This document shows, piece by piece, positions 53,375 through 62,286 of a stretch of 64,000 bases of DNA. The position numbers were made by a program, and so were the translations under genes. The stretch spans positions 12,051 to 76,050 of the forward strand of contig CAKQOE010000006.1 in the NCBI GenBank assembly GCA_934255545.1, written 5' to 3'. The notes under the pieces are model-generated. The model did no database searches. It saw only the letters and a program-made list of their open reading frames with translations, and was not told the DNA's origin. The DNA is from an uncultured Clostridia bacterium. GTDB lineage: Bacteria; Bacillota; Clostridia; Peptostreptococcales; Anaerovoracaceae. Position 1 is the stretch's first letter. Each line of letters opens with the position of its first letter.

Positions 53375-54619
53375 TTAAATATAATCGGAAATATATGGTA
53401 TTTTATGGAATATAACGTCATCTACTTCCTCTATCGCTTCCACTGAGCCTTCTATTCGTTCAAGCTCAAGCAGACGCGCTGCTGTCTTGTAGCCGAGCAG
53501 GAGCGCTGTAAGCGTTCCGATAGTCAGCCTTACGGTATGATCCGCCGGACCTTCAACTACGCTGCACTTTCCGTTTTTAAAAAGAACTGTTATCTTTTTG
53601 TTGTTCCACTCAAGCAGCTCGTCTTCTACGTCGAAGCATATGCGCACAGGCGGCTCGTCCGGGTCGCACGGATAGCTCTCAAAGAATTTCTCCACATCTA
53701 CGATGCGGCCCATACAGTACGGGCAGATGACTTCCTTTATATCTCCGTCATCCATTTCAAAGGCTATAGGCTCGCTGAAATATGTATTGCCGCGTATCTC
53801 GTCTATCATTGACTCGTGCGCGCGGATAAAATTCCACAGACCCTTCTGCGCCTCGCGATTAAGATATATCATTTCTTTTATATGCATGATGTCATCTTTT
53901 ATGAGATACACCATATAGCCGCACGGACGGTCCTCGCTGTTGTAATATATAGCGACGTTCGTATCGTCCTCGTCCCAGCGCCAGTATTCCTCCCACGCAA
54001 GCGTGTTCCTGTACAGGCAGCCGTGAGTCACTGACGCGAATTTCGCGTGCAGCGCCTTAAAATCCTGATTTTCCCATTCAACACGGCGCACGTAGCCTGA
54101 CGTTATTACCTGGTTAGGTATCTGCGTGTCTTTTATCGTATATGATATCTTATTTGACACTATCTCCCAGCCAAATCCATGGTAAAGCGGGATAGAATAA
54201 GGATATAGCAGCGCAAACGATATGCCCTTTTCCCTCATGTTCACCATAGTTTCAAACATAAGGCGGCTCATTATGCCATGGCCCGTATACTCCGGATAAG
54301 TGCAGACGCTGGTCACGAAGCCTATAGGATATTTGCTGCCGTATATGTTCATTTCCAGCGGATAAGACGCAAACTGGGAAACGAGCGTTTCTCCGTCGAA
54401 ACATCCCATAACGTCAGCTCTTTCAAGCACAGGGAACTTCGACTGCTTTATATCGTCATCGTCCCATCCCGTCTCCATCAGCTCCTGCTCCGTTATCTGA
54501 AATGCGTATCTGAGCAGATCGTTATACTGCTCAACGTCATCTGTCGTCAGATGCCTGACTGTAAAATTATTCAATAATTTATTATTGCTTATGTCATTAC
54601 CTTTAACGATATTTTCCAT
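53375..54619 (-). CDS. GNAT acetyltransferase, Eis-like
   Basis: A 414-residue protein with the three-part Eis layout. The N-terminal GNAT domain carries GFVTSVCTYPEYTGHGIMSR (acetyl-CoA site V.T.PEYRG.G) and the YSIPLYHGFGWE motif. A second degenerate GNAT domain follows, and an SCP2-like C-terminal domain (VRICFDVEDELLEWNN ... TVRLTIGTLTALLLGY) closes it. The family acetylates amines on aminoglycosides, peptides or unknown substrates. Confidence 0.9.
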   Translation of the reverse strand: MENIVKGNDISNNKLLNNFTVRHLTTDDVEQYNDLLRYAFQITEQELMETGWDDDDIKQSKFPVLERADVMGCFDGETLVSQFASYPLEMNIYGSKYPIGFVTSVCTYPEYTGHGIMSRLMFETMVNMREKGISFALLYPYSIPLYHGFGWEIVSNKISYTIKDTQIPNQVITSGYVRRVEWENQDFKALHAKFASVTHGCLYRNTLAWEEYWRWDEDDTNVAIYYNSEDRPCGYMVYLIKDDIMHIKEMIYLNREAQKGLWNFIRAHESMIDEIRGNTYFSEPIAFEMDDGDIKEVICPYCMGRIVDVEKFFESYPCDPDEPPVRICFDVEDELLEWNNKKITVLFKNGKCSVVEGPADHTVRLTIGTLTALLLGYKTAARLLELERIEGSVEAIEEVDDVIFHKIPYISDYI

Positions 54620-54710
54620 AATTCCCTCTCAAATCGATCACCGTCTTTTGAATCTCCGGCATGATCGTATTTCGTCTCAATGTCATACCGTAATATCCGG
54701 TCATATACTG

Positions 54711-54724
54711 CGCGCTCACGCGCG
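54711..54724. repeat. Short GC-rich inverted repeat upstream of the Eis-like gene
   Basis: GCGCG-CTCA-CGCGC. Confidence 0.65.
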
Positions 54725-54796
54725 CCGGCTTTGCTGCTTAAAACAGCCTGCATTTAATTATATCTCCCGTGCAGTTATTATTCAAGCGTACACGTA

Positions 54797-54839
54797 AAAG
54801 CGGCGGAAAGCCTTTATATTTTAAGCTTACCGCCGCTTT
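54797..54839 (-). terminator. Terminator of the Nudix gene
   Basis: AAAGCGGCGG/CCGCCGCTTT 10-bp stem with a short T-run on the minus strand. Confidence 0.75.
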
Positions 54840-54855
54840 ATAAAACTTCAGTTAT

Positions 54856-55512
54856 TTATTTTTCTTCGATCTCACCAAAGAGCTCTTTTTCGTGCTCTTT
54901 TATGTACGGATACACTATCTCAAGGAAGCTCCTGTGGTTGCAGAAGTTCTGCGGACCGACTTTAAATGCTTCATTAGTCATCGGGCCTGTCCTTATAGCC
55001 GGTATGACAGTTATCACATCGACCGAGCCCTCTGAAAGTGCTCTGAAATCCTCCAGGTCGGCTGAAACCATGTATATGACCTCAGGTCCCGGCGAAAACG
55101 GCGGCTCGTCCTCTCTGTGTATGAATATAGTCGCTACTTCGTGGTCATGACCGGAGACCTCGCGGAACTCAGCGATCTCCGTAAGATCGTCCTCTGTGAG
55201 CTTAAGGCCTGTTTCCTCCCATATCTCGCGCGTCATGGCGTACCGCGGCGTCTCGCCTGCCGATACGTGGCCTCCGGCTGTTATATCGTACCTGCCGGGA
55301 TGGCTCTTCTTTTCAAATGAGCGTCTCTGCAGATAGATGCGCGGACCCCTGTCCGACATACCTACCACCCAGCACTGGGCTACTCTGTGCCACATGCCGT
55401 TGTAGTGAACGACCGGCCTTGCAAATACGCCTATTTCATTCATATTTTCATCATACGCAGTCAGCATCTCAGGCTTTTTTTTACTGCGCTTGTTCGGACG
55501 CTTTGATCTCAT
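54856..55512 (-). CDS. Nudix hydrolase
   Basis: 218 residues. The Nudix box GHVSAGETPRYAMT-REIWEETGL matches GX5EX7REUXEEXGU exactly (about 81-103). The N-terminal part (WHRVAQCWVV, IYLQRRS) resembles IPP-isomerase-like Nudix proteins. Substrate unknown. The basic first 15 residues are unusual. A class 1 palindrome lies 70 bases upstream. Confidence 0.9.
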   Translation of the reverse strand: MRSKRPNKRSKKKPEMLTAYDENMNEIGVFARPVVHYNGMWHRVAQCWVVGMSDRGPRIYLQRRSFEKKSHPGRYDITAGGHVSAGETPRYAMTREIWEETGLKLTEDDLTEIAEFREVSGHDHEVATIFIHREDEPPFSPGPEVIYMVSADLEDFRALSEGSVDVITVIPAIRTGPMTNEAFKVGPQNFCNHRSFLEIVYPYIKEHEKELFGEIEEK

Positions 55513-55581
55513 ACGAAACCGCCTTTATTTACAATACATGGTCAATAAATCAATACTTAATGCAAATACCGCACTATGATG

Positions 55582-55598
55582 CGTCGGCCGGGCCGACG
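55582..55598. repeat. Short GC-rich palindrome, class 1, between Nudix and amidase genes
   Basis: CGTCGGCC-G-GGCCGACG; the same arms occur inside the PanE-like gene (36003) and, degenerate, in cbiD (13053-13130). Confidence 0.85.
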
Positions 55599-55626
55599 TA
55601 CAGTATGTATCGTACATTAACGATAT

Positions 55627-57294
55627 TTACTTAAACGAATTAAAGAAGTTTATTATTCCTGTCGCGTCAGCCTGCGCGAGCCTCTGTCTGAACGCGCTCG
55701 TCTTCATGAGCTGGCACTCTGACTGGTTAGTGTAGAAGCCGTGTTCTATAAGTACTGACGGCATTTCTGTGTTTCTGCTGACATAGAGACCCTTTTCACC
55801 AACGCCTGTTTTCTTTATACCTCTGTCAGTGAATTCTGTTATAGACGCCTTTGTAGCAGCTTCTATAGCCTTCGCTGCCTTTTCGGATACGCCGCCTGAC
55901 TTGTGGATCCATATCTCCCAGCCGTGGGCGCTGTTCCATGTTTTTCCGTTTCCGTTTGCGTTAGCGTGTATGCTCACAAACAGGTCTACGTTCTCAGCGT
56001 TGTTTGCTACTGCCACTCTGCTGGCAAGCGACGGGTCTGTCTGATCGTCTTTCGCTACTGTCATTATAACAGTATATCCCTGAGCTTCAAGAAGATCCTT
56101 GAGCCTGTACGCTACGTCGCGGTTGAACTCCCACTCCATGAGCGAGCTGTCCGGACTGCGCTTTCCGCCTGTAGTCTTGCCGTGACCCGGATCTATGACT
56201 ACTGTTATCTTTCCGTCTGCGTACGGAGCGTAAGTCGTAAGGCTGTCATGCTTTACTGTATTGTTTACCGTAACGCTGTCAGGCGCTGTTACAGTTGGAG
56301 TCGTCGTGTTAGTGCCTGTGTTTGTATTGCTTCCTGAGCTGCCGTTGTCTGTATTGGAATTGCTGCCGGAGCTGCTGTTTGAGTTCTTGTCGTCTGTCGA
56401 GCTGCCGTTTGAAGATCCGCCGTTGTCTGTTGACGCGCTTTCCTTAAACGAAAGCGTCATAGTCTTTCCGTCAGACGAATATGATACCTTCGGTGTCACC
56501 TTTGACGACATATCGATAACTATACGGACTATATTGCCGCTCTGCGTGCCGCCTCTTACGCTCGTCACAGGCGAGCCTGAAGCGCTGACGCTCTTTGTGC
56601 CCGCAGCGTCAGTTCCGAGCTTTGAGTCCTTGAAGTCTATATAATATCTGTAAGGGCTGCTCAGCCATGTACCGCTTGTGTATGATTTCAGAGAAGTCGT
56701 CGAAGTTATCTGGACATTCGTATAGGTATTAGACGAATCTCCTGATATCTTCTGGCCTGCAGTGACCTTTGTGGATGATACTGTGTATGACGGTTCTGTA
56801 ACTATACTGCCTGATCCTGAGCTGCTGTTTGACGGCGATTTTATGATAACTGTCCTTGTAGGATTGTCCCAGTCAACATCGTAGCCAAAGCCTTCGCTTA
56901 TGAATCTCAGCGGCACCATAGTCCTCGCGCCGCCCTTGTTATCGACCTTCACGAGCTGAGGCGCTACATCCATGCCCTTTGAAACTCCGTTTACGGTAGC
57001 CGTTTTGGATCCTATAGTGACTTTCACCGTAGTACTGCCCTTAACGAATGTCGCCGTGTGAGAATCCTGATCCCACGATGACGTGCCGCCCAGCGCACCT
57101 ACGATAGCGGATACAGGTACCATAGTCCTGTTCTGGACTATTACAGGGTCTGCGTCAGTAGATACCGTCTTTCCGTCGAGCGTTATCGTTATCGGATCGC
57201 TTGCGGCATCAGATACGAACACGCTGACCATCATCATAAGGATTATAAAGCCGGCCGTAAAAAATACGAGCCTGCCGGCCTTCATCATTTTCAT
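55627..57294 (-). CDS. Secreted N-acetylmuramoyl-L-alanine amidase with copper-amine-oxidase-N and AMIN-like domains
   Basis: About 555 residues from ATG 57294 (MKMMKAGRLVFF), chosen because AAAGGGGG lies 10 bases upstream; earlier ATGs extend poorly. A signal or anchor helix is followed by a copper amine oxidase-like N-domain (PVIVQNRTMVPVSAIVGALG ... TMVPLRFISEGFG), an AMIN-like segment (about 150-285), a long Ser/Asn/Gly/Thr linker, and a C-terminal Amidase_3 domain. Zinc and catalytic residues are visible: VIDPGHG, the Glu of MEWEFN, SIHANA, and VLIEHGF. It cleaves the MurNAc-L-Ala bond in peptidoglycan. Confidence 0.93.
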   Translation of the reverse strand: MKMMKAGRLVFFTAGFIILMMMVSVFVSDAASDPITITLDGKTVSTDADPVIVQNRTMVPVSAIVGALGGTSSWDQDSHTATFVKGSTTVKVTIGSKTATVNGVSKGMDVAPQLVKVDNKGGARTMVPLRFISEGFGYDVDWDNPTRTVIIKSPSNSSSGSGSIVTEPSYTVSSTKVTAGQKISGDSSNTYTNVQITSTTSLKSYTSGTWLSSPYRYYIDFKDSKLGTDAAGTKSVSASGSPVTSVRGGTQSGNIVRIVIDMSSKVTPKVSYSSDGKTMTLSFKESASTDNGGSSNGSSTDDKNSNSSSGSNSNTDNGSSGSNTNTGTNTTTPTVTAPDSVTVNNTVKHDSLTTYAPYADGKITVVIDPGHGKTTGGKRSPDSSLMEWEFNRDVAYRLKDLLEAQGYTVIMTVAKDDQTDPSLASRVAVANNAENVDLFVSIHANANGNGKTWNSAHGWEIWIHKSGGVSEKAAKAIEAATKASITEFTDRGIKKTGVGEKGLYVSRNTEMPSVLIEHGFYTNQSECQLMKTSAFRQRLAQADATGIINFFNSFK

Positions 57295-57355
57295 TTTTCT
57301 TATTCCCCCTTTTACCATTTCATAACAAGGCACGCGGAAACATATCGTAATTTAC

Positions 57356-57378
57356 CGATGCATGATGATCCTGCATCG
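57356..57378 (-). promoter_or_regulatory. Hairpin in the amidase leader
   Basis: CGATGCA...TGCATCG, 62 bases before the amidase start. No known riboswitch class recognised. Confidence 0.35.
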
Positions 57379-57587
57379 AGGTGAACACGCTCCCGGCATC
57401 CCGTCCGGGGCGCTTCTGCTTCCATCGCCCATGTTATCTTAAACTGCATTTAAACAACCAATTAAAATTTTAGCACAATTTAAACTTTCATTCCATCAAT
57501 CGCCCCATCTGTAACATAAATAACATTAAAATGACTTTTAATATTCTCAATTCTGTAATATCCTGTATAATTAATATGCACGAACGG

Positions 57588-57604
57588 CAGACGCCCGGCG
57601 TCTG
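57588..57604. repeat. Short GC-rich palindrome, class 1, in leader of the 57636 gene
   Basis: CAGACGCC-C-GGCGTCTG, about 10 bases after the start expected from TATAAT at 57566-57571. Confidence 0.85.
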
Positions 57605-57635
57605 TACAAGACAACTGACAGAAGAGGAACTTGAA

Positions 57636-58211
57636 ATGTTAAGGATATTAAAAAAACCACTTACCATAATACTCATACTTTTCATACTCATCGGCGGAGG
57701 CGGCATCATAGGCTACCGTATTATATCTGCTGATTTTGACATGAGGAGCTACGAGATCATAAGCTACAACAACCTTTACTCTCTGAGAGTGCCGTCTGAC
57801 TGGAAAAAGAGCAGCGGCGCTTCCAAAAATGCGGTCATAGCCGCGGAAACTCCTTCTGCCTCTATGTACGCCATGATGTCAGCCGACCATTCATATGACG
57901 AGGGCCTGACTCTTGAAGAGTACATAGACGCTTATATAGCAAAGATAGGCGAATCGAGCGACAACGCGCTCGTTCAGACTGTGACCGTACAGCCTGAGCA
58001 GATGACCATGGGCGAAAACACCGGATACTACTTTGAGATAGACACATCATCAGGCGGTGTTCCCGTACACATGTGGGACTTCATGTTCACGGCAAACGGC
58101 GGCTACGTCCACATAGACGTTGTATCCTCCGGACAGGACAACGCATCGCAGGCAGAAACAGCAAAAAATATAATAAGCTCTGCCAAAGTCCTTAAAAATC
58201 AGACGCAGTAA
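57636..58211 (+). CDS. Membrane-anchored extracellular protein, PsbP/DUF1795-like
   Basis: 191 residues from ATG 57636 (MLRILKKPLTIILILFILIG), 7 bases after AGAGGA. The open frame continues upstream, but only through the palindrome and leader. One N-terminal membrane helix is followed by a domain (SYNNLYSLRVPSDWKKS ... NTGYYFEIDTSSGGVPVHMW ... IISSAKVL) resembling PsbP-like stress/lipoprotein domains. Function unknown. It has its own -10 TATAAT and is followed by a tetraloop-class repeat. Confidence 0.7.
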   Translation: MLRILKKPLTIILILFILIGGGGIIGYRIISADFDMRSYEIISYNNLYSLRVPSDWKKSSGASKNAVIAAETPSASMYAMMSADHSYDEGLTLEEYIDAYIAKIGESSDNALVQTVTVQPEQMTMGENTGYYFEIDTSSGGVPVHMWDFMFTANGGYVHIDVVSSGQDNASQAETAKNIISSAKVLKNQTQ

Positions 58212-58225
58212 TTAAATATACCGGG

Positions 58226-58254
58226 TTGAAATACGTTTTCTCATTTGTTAAGAT
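58226..58254 (+). promoter_or_regulatory. Promoter of thrC
   Basis: TTGAAA (58226-58231), 17 bases, TAAGAT (58249-58254). Confidence 0.6.
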
Positions 58255-58282
58255 GTATACAATCATTCCGACGGTCTTTATG

Positions 58283-58298
58283 CGCGCGGCGACGCGCG
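58283..58298. repeat. GC-rich inverted repeat in the thrC leader, tetraloop class
   Basis: CGCGCG-GCGA-CGCGCG, about 22 bases after the predicted thrC start and 70 bases after the preceding gene. Confidence 0.8.
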
Positions 58299-58388
58299 GA
58301 TCTTGTTACGGATGTAATTTGTACATATTTATTAACGTACAGACATGTTTATTCATTATCGCAAATATTTTATAAGGAGATAATCATA

Positions 58389-59897
58389 ATGATAAATTAC
58401 AGAAGCACTCGCGGCAGCAAAGACGCTAAAACTGCTGCACAGGCTGTTATAAAGGGACTCGCTGAGGATAAGGGGCTTTTTGTTCCTGACGCGATACCTT
58501 CGCTGCCGTTCAAGCCAGAGGACATGGTCGGCAGACCGTATAAAGAAATAGCTAAGGCTATAATCGCTGCATTCTTTACTGACTATACTGACGAAGAGCT
58601 GCAGGCGTGCGTTGACGGCGCTTATGACTCAAAGTTCGAGGCTGAGGACGTTGTTCCCGTAGTAAAGGCCGGCGACGCGTATTTCCTTGAGCTTTACCAT
58701 GGAAAGACTGCTGCGTTTAAGGACATGGCGCTCTCTATCCTTCCTTATCTGCTGACTACGGCTATGAAAAAGGAAAATGAGGAAAAGAAGGTCGCTATAC
58801 TTACTGCTACATCAGGCGACACAGGCAAGGCTGCCCTCGAAGGCTTCGCTGACGTTCCGGGAACTGAGATCATCGTATTCTTCCCTGAGGACGGCGTAAG
58901 TGAGGTCCAGAAGCGCCAGATGACTACTCAGGAAGGCGCTAACACTCACGTTTTCGGCATCCACGGAAATTTTGACGACGCTCAGACAGGCGTTAAGAAC
59001 ATATTCAACGACGATGCGTTCAACGCTGCGCTCAATGAAAGAGGCATACGCCTTTCTTCTGCGAACTCTATAAACATCGGCCGTCTTATACCGCAGGTAG
59101 CTTACTATGTTTACGCTTACATAAAGCTTATCGAGAACGGCGCAGTAAAGCCTGGCGAAAAGATAAACATCACTGTTCCTACAGGAAACTTCGGTAATAT
59201 CCTCGCTGCTTACTATGCAAGCAAGATGGGTATCCCTGTAAACAGGTTCATATGCGCTTCAAACGAAAACAAAGTCCTGACTGATTTCCTGACTACAGGA
59301 ACTTACAGCACAGACAGAGAATTTCACATCACTAATTCTCCTTCTATGGACATCCTTATATCAAGCAATCTCGAACGTCTGCTCTATCACCTGAGCGCTG
59401 CAGGACTTGACGAGAGCTCCGCTCACGAAACAGCCGGCGCTGAGATCGCTGCGCTCATGAAGAGCCTCGATCAGAACAAGAGCTATACTGTAAGCGACAA
59501 GGTAAAGGCAGGTCTTGCTGATTTCGCTGCCGGATATGCGGATCAGGCTCAGACAGAGGCAGCCATCGCTGAGATGTACAATGACAATAACTACCTTATG
59601 GATACTCACACTGCAGTAGCTTACAAGGTATATGAGGATTACAAGAAGGCAACGGGCGATGAAACTCCTGTAGTCATCGCTTCAACAGCAAGCGCTTACA
59701 AGTTCGCTGCAAGCGTAAACGAAGCTCTCGGAATGCCTGCAGAAGCAGACGGCTTCGCATGCGTCCGCGCGCTCAATGCAAAGACAGGCGTACCTGTACC
59801 GTCAGGCCTTAAGGATCTCGACAAGAAGCCTGTAAGACACACAGGTGTTATCAAGAAGACACAGCTTGCTGAGGCTGTTATGGAGTCTTTGAAGTAG
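58389..59897 (+). CDS. thrC: Threonine synthase
   Basis: 502 residues from ATG 58389 (MINYRSTRGS), 9 bases after AAGGAG; the frame is open to 58245 but without similarity. It is a long-form (fold type II PLP) threonine synthase: PLP lysine K111 in GKTAAFKDMA, TATSGDTGKAALEGF, ANSINIGRLIPQVAYY and VPTGNFGN. It converts O-phosphohomoserine to threonine. It is monocistronic, with terminators on the 3' side. No other thr genes are nearby. Confidence 0.96.
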   Translation: MINYRSTRGSKDAKTAAQAVIKGLAEDKGLFVPDAIPSLPFKPEDMVGRPYKEIAKAIIAAFFTDYTDEELQACVDGAYDSKFEAEDVVPVVKAGDAYFLELYHGKTAAFKDMALSILPYLLTTAMKKENEEKKVAILTATSGDTGKAALEGFADVPGTEIIVFFPEDGVSEVQKRQMTTQEGANTHVFGIHGNFDDAQTGVKNIFNDDAFNAALNERGIRLSSANSINIGRLIPQVAYYVYAYIKLIENGAVKPGEKINITVPTGNFGNILAAYYASKMGIPVNRFICASNENKVLTDFLTTGTYSTDREFHITNSPSMDILISSNLERLLYHLSAAGLDESSAHETAGAEIAALMKSLDQNKSYTVSDKVKAGLADFAAGYADQAQTEAAIAEMYNDNNYLMDTHTAVAYKVYEDYKKATGDETPVVIASTASAYKFAASVNEALGMPAEADGFACVRALNAKTGVPVPSGLKDLDKKPVRHTGVIKKTQLAEAVMESLK

Positions 59898-59931
59898 ATC
59901 TTTTATTAACTATTTGATCTGTTTTCAAAAA

Positions 59932-59965
59932 GACCGCCGCGCATGATCGTTTTGGCGCGGCGGTC
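59932..59965. terminator. Strong hairpin after thrC
   Basis: GACCGCCGCGC/GCGCGGCGGTC 11-bp stem without a T-run; a transcript-end or stabilising hairpin. Confidence 0.5.
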
Positions 59966-59969
59966 CTGT

Positions 59970-59985
59970 CACGCGGTGACGCGTG
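59970..59985. repeat. GC-rich inverted repeat after thrC, tetraloop class
   Basis: CACGCG-GTGA-CGCGTG, GTGA loop on the thrC sense strand. Confidence 0.8.
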
Positions 59986-59996
59986 CAGTTGTGTTT

Positions 59997-60028
59997 AAAA
60001 AAGCGGCGCCTGCGGGCGCCGCTTTTTT
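59997..60028. terminator. Bidirectional terminator between thrC and ahcY
   Basis: AAGCGGCGCC-TGCG-GGCGCCGCTT with A-run before and T-run after, between convergent genes. Confidence 0.9.
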
Positions 60029-60067
60029 GCTTTATACAAATATTGTTTCTATCAATTGATTTTCTTT

Positions 60068-61318
60068 TTACAGGTTCCAGCTGTTGAGGTATTCCTGCTG
60101 CTTGTGCGTGAGCTTGTCTATCTTAGTGCCCCAGGCTGCGAGCTTGCGTTCTGCTACCTTTGTGTCTATCTCGTCTGTTACGTTTATTACCTTGTTTTCA
60201 AGGTTTTCGTGATTTTCAAGGATATAAAGGGCTGAGAGGGCCTGCACCGCGAAGCTCATGTCCATGATCTCTGCAGGGTGGCCGTTTGACGCTGCTATGT
60301 TTACGAGGCGGCCTTCTGCTATTACGTTTACTGTGTGGCCGTTTGTAAGCTCGTACGCTGTGATGTTTTCGCGTGCTTCCTTCTTTTTAACTGCATTCTT
60401 CTCAAGCCATTCCATGTCTACTTCTACGTTGAAGTGGCCTGCGTTTGCAAGTATTACGTTGTCCTTCATGCTGAGCATGTGCCAGCCTGTGATTATCTCC
60501 TCGCAGCCTGTTACTGTTACAAATATATCGCCGACCTTTGCTGCTTCCGCCATAGGCATGACGTCGTAGCCGTCCATGCGCGCTTCTATGGCCTTTACAG
60601 GATCTACTTCTGTTACGATGACCTGAGCGCCGTATGCTGCAGCTCTCATCGCAACGCCCTTGCCGCACCAGCCGTAGCCTGCTACAACTACCTTCTTTGC
60701 AGCGAGTATGAGGTTCGTGCAGTGCATGATGCTCTCCCATACTGACTGGCCTGTGCCGTATCTGTTGTCAAACAGATGCTTGCACTTTGCGTCGTTTACT
60801 GCGACCATAGGGAATTTCAGTACGCCTTCCTTTTCCATGGCGCGGAGCCTGATAACGCCTGTAGTAGTCTCCTCGCAGCCGCCCCATACGCCGTCGCACA
60901 GGTCTGTCATCTCTGTGTGGAGCATGCCTATAAGGTCTCCGCCATCGTCTATGATGATCTGCGGGCCGTTTTCCAGAGTTTTCCTTATATGTCTCTTATA
61001 CTCTTCTTCAGTAGCGCCGTGGTAAGCAAATACTCTGAGACCGTCGTCAACGAGGGCTGCTGCAACGTCGTCCTGTGTTGAAAGGACGTTGCTTCCTGTT
61101 ACTGACATTATAGCGCCGCCGGCGGCGAGCACCTTGCACAGATAAGCTGTTTTTGCTTCAAGATGAACAGACAGTGATATTTTTACATCTTTGAAAGGTT
61201 TCGTCTGACGAAATTCCTTTTCGAGTCCCGCGAGAAGCGGCATATTTTTCTTTACCCAGCTGATCTTTTCGTGGCCTGATGGCGCAAGCGCCATGTCACG
61301 TACTTCGTATTCCTGCAT
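60068..61318 (-). CDS. ahcY: Adenosylhomocysteinase
   Basis: 416 residues from ATG 61318, 8 bases after GGAGG; an in-frame TTG two codons earlier is too close to it. SAHH signatures: LSVHLEAKTAYLCKVL, HTEMTDLCDGVWGGCEETTTG, catalytic region VNDAKCKHLFDNRYGTGQSV, NAD-binding VVAGYGWCGKG and C-terminal NGHPAEIMDMSF. It hydrolyses S-adenosylhomocysteine to adenosine and homocysteine, NAD-dependent. The length fits the shorter bacterial/archaeal form. No SAH or SAM riboswitch was recognised in its leader, which has a GCTTTTC/GAAAAGC hairpin (61378-61397). Confidence 0.95.
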   Translation of the reverse strand: MQEYEVRDMALAPSGHEKISWVKKNMPLLAGLEKEFRQTKPFKDVKISLSVHLEAKTAYLCKVLAAGGAIMSVTGSNVLSTQDDVAAALVDDGLRVFAYHGATEEEYKRHIRKTLENGPQIIIDDGGDLIGMLHTEMTDLCDGVWGGCEETTTGVIRLRAMEKEGVLKFPMVAVNDAKCKHLFDNRYGTGQSVWESIMHCTNLILAAKKVVVAGYGWCGKGVAMRAAAYGAQVIVTEVDPVKAIEARMDGYDVMPMAEAAKVGDIFVTVTGCEEIITGWHMLSMKDNVILANAGHFNVEVDMEWLEKNAVKKKEARENITAYELTNGHTVNVIAEGRLVNIAASNGHPAEIMDMSFAVQALSALYILENHENLENKVINVTDEIDTKVAERKLAAWGTKIDKLTHKQQEYLNSWNL

Positions 61319-61493
61319 TTTCAATGCCTCCCTTAATATTTTACTGCATAGTTAAGCTGCCGCGTTTTCCGGAGCCGGCTTTTCGTGAATGAAAAGCTCA
61401 TATGCGACGCCGGGCGGCGCGACAGCTGTGTGTCATTCGTTATTGCGTCATCTCTGCGGCATAAGCGTCCGGATAACTTTTTCAGGTCTCCGT

Positions 61494-62153
61494 TTACTGC
61501 GCTTTTACCATCTCAGCCATAGTGTCTCGAGTGAACTGGCCGTCTAATGACATGTATGAGAGCGAGTCTGCAGCTTCGCCGTTTACTGTAAACTGTACGG
61601 CAGATATCTCGCTGAATGAATTAAGTATCGTGTCTACCGTCTGTACTATGAAGAACTTTTCTGTATACATGTTCTGATCCATGAGCTCGTCGCCTGTAAG
61701 GTCGATCGTGCACACGCCGTCCTTTACAGTCACGCTGCCGATGCCGAAAACGTCTGAAACGTAAGTTTCATCGTCTGCTCCGCCGCCATGCTGCGAAGGG
61801 TCGTCCTTCAGCAGGTCTATAGTTGACTTTACAGCGTATGCGAGGCCCTCGTCGTTATCTGCTACGGTAGACTTGTCAACTGTGACAGTCGCGCTGCCGT
61901 CTCTGTTGACCTCCGGCAGTGTTTCGTCGCCTGTCTCAACATATTTTGCGTTTGCGTATGTAAGCGCTATCTCATATGAAACAGTATTTTCAGACTCGCC
62001 GGCTGATATCTGCTCTGAAGACTGCGGCTCGGACTTTGACGGGTCAGCTGCGCTTCCTCCCTGCGCCTTGTCTCCGCATCCTGTAAATGCAGTCATGAGC
62101 ATCATAGTTCCCGCTAATATTAATGCGGCGTATCTTCCATTCCTTTTGATCAT
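61494..62153 (-). CDS. GerMN-domain lipoprotein
   Basis: 219 residues with a lipoprotein signal (LILAGTMMLMTAFTGCGD, Cys about 26) and a Ser/Glu linker. A GerMN (sporulation/germination) domain follows: AYAVKSTIDLL, SVTVKDGVCTIDLTG, and DTILNSFSEISAVQFTVNG. It is probably attached to the outer face of the membrane. GerMN proteins occur in spore formers and non-spore formers, so this does not prove sporulation. Confidence 0.85.
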   Translation of the reverse strand: MIKRNGRYAALILAGTMMLMTAFTGCGDKAQGGSAADPSKSEPQSSEQISAGESENTVSYEIALTYANAKYVETGDETLPEVNRDGSATVTVDKSTVADNDEGLAYAVKSTIDLLKDDPSQHGGGADDETYVSDVFGIGSVTVKDGVCTIDLTGDELMDQNMYTEKFFIVQTVDTILNSFSEISAVQFTVNGEAADSLSYMSLDGQFTRDTMAEMVKAQ

Positions 62154-62286
62154 TTTTGAAACCCCTTTCTTTTCACCGGATGTTCCGGCACATGTTGCAC
62201 CTGTAGTTACTAATTATACCACGAATTACTGATGTTCCAACTTAAAAATGAATATGTAACAAAGCTGTTATCACTGTACGGCCTGA

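Noticed and set aside
57531..57635. Longer N-terminus for the protein at 57636
   Set aside because: The extension is translated from leader DNA and a GC-rich palindrome; the good ribosome site belongs to ATG 57636.
61319..61493. SAH or SAM riboswitch before ahcY
   Set aside because: None of the conserved core strings of the classes I know could be found; only a simple hairpin is seen.
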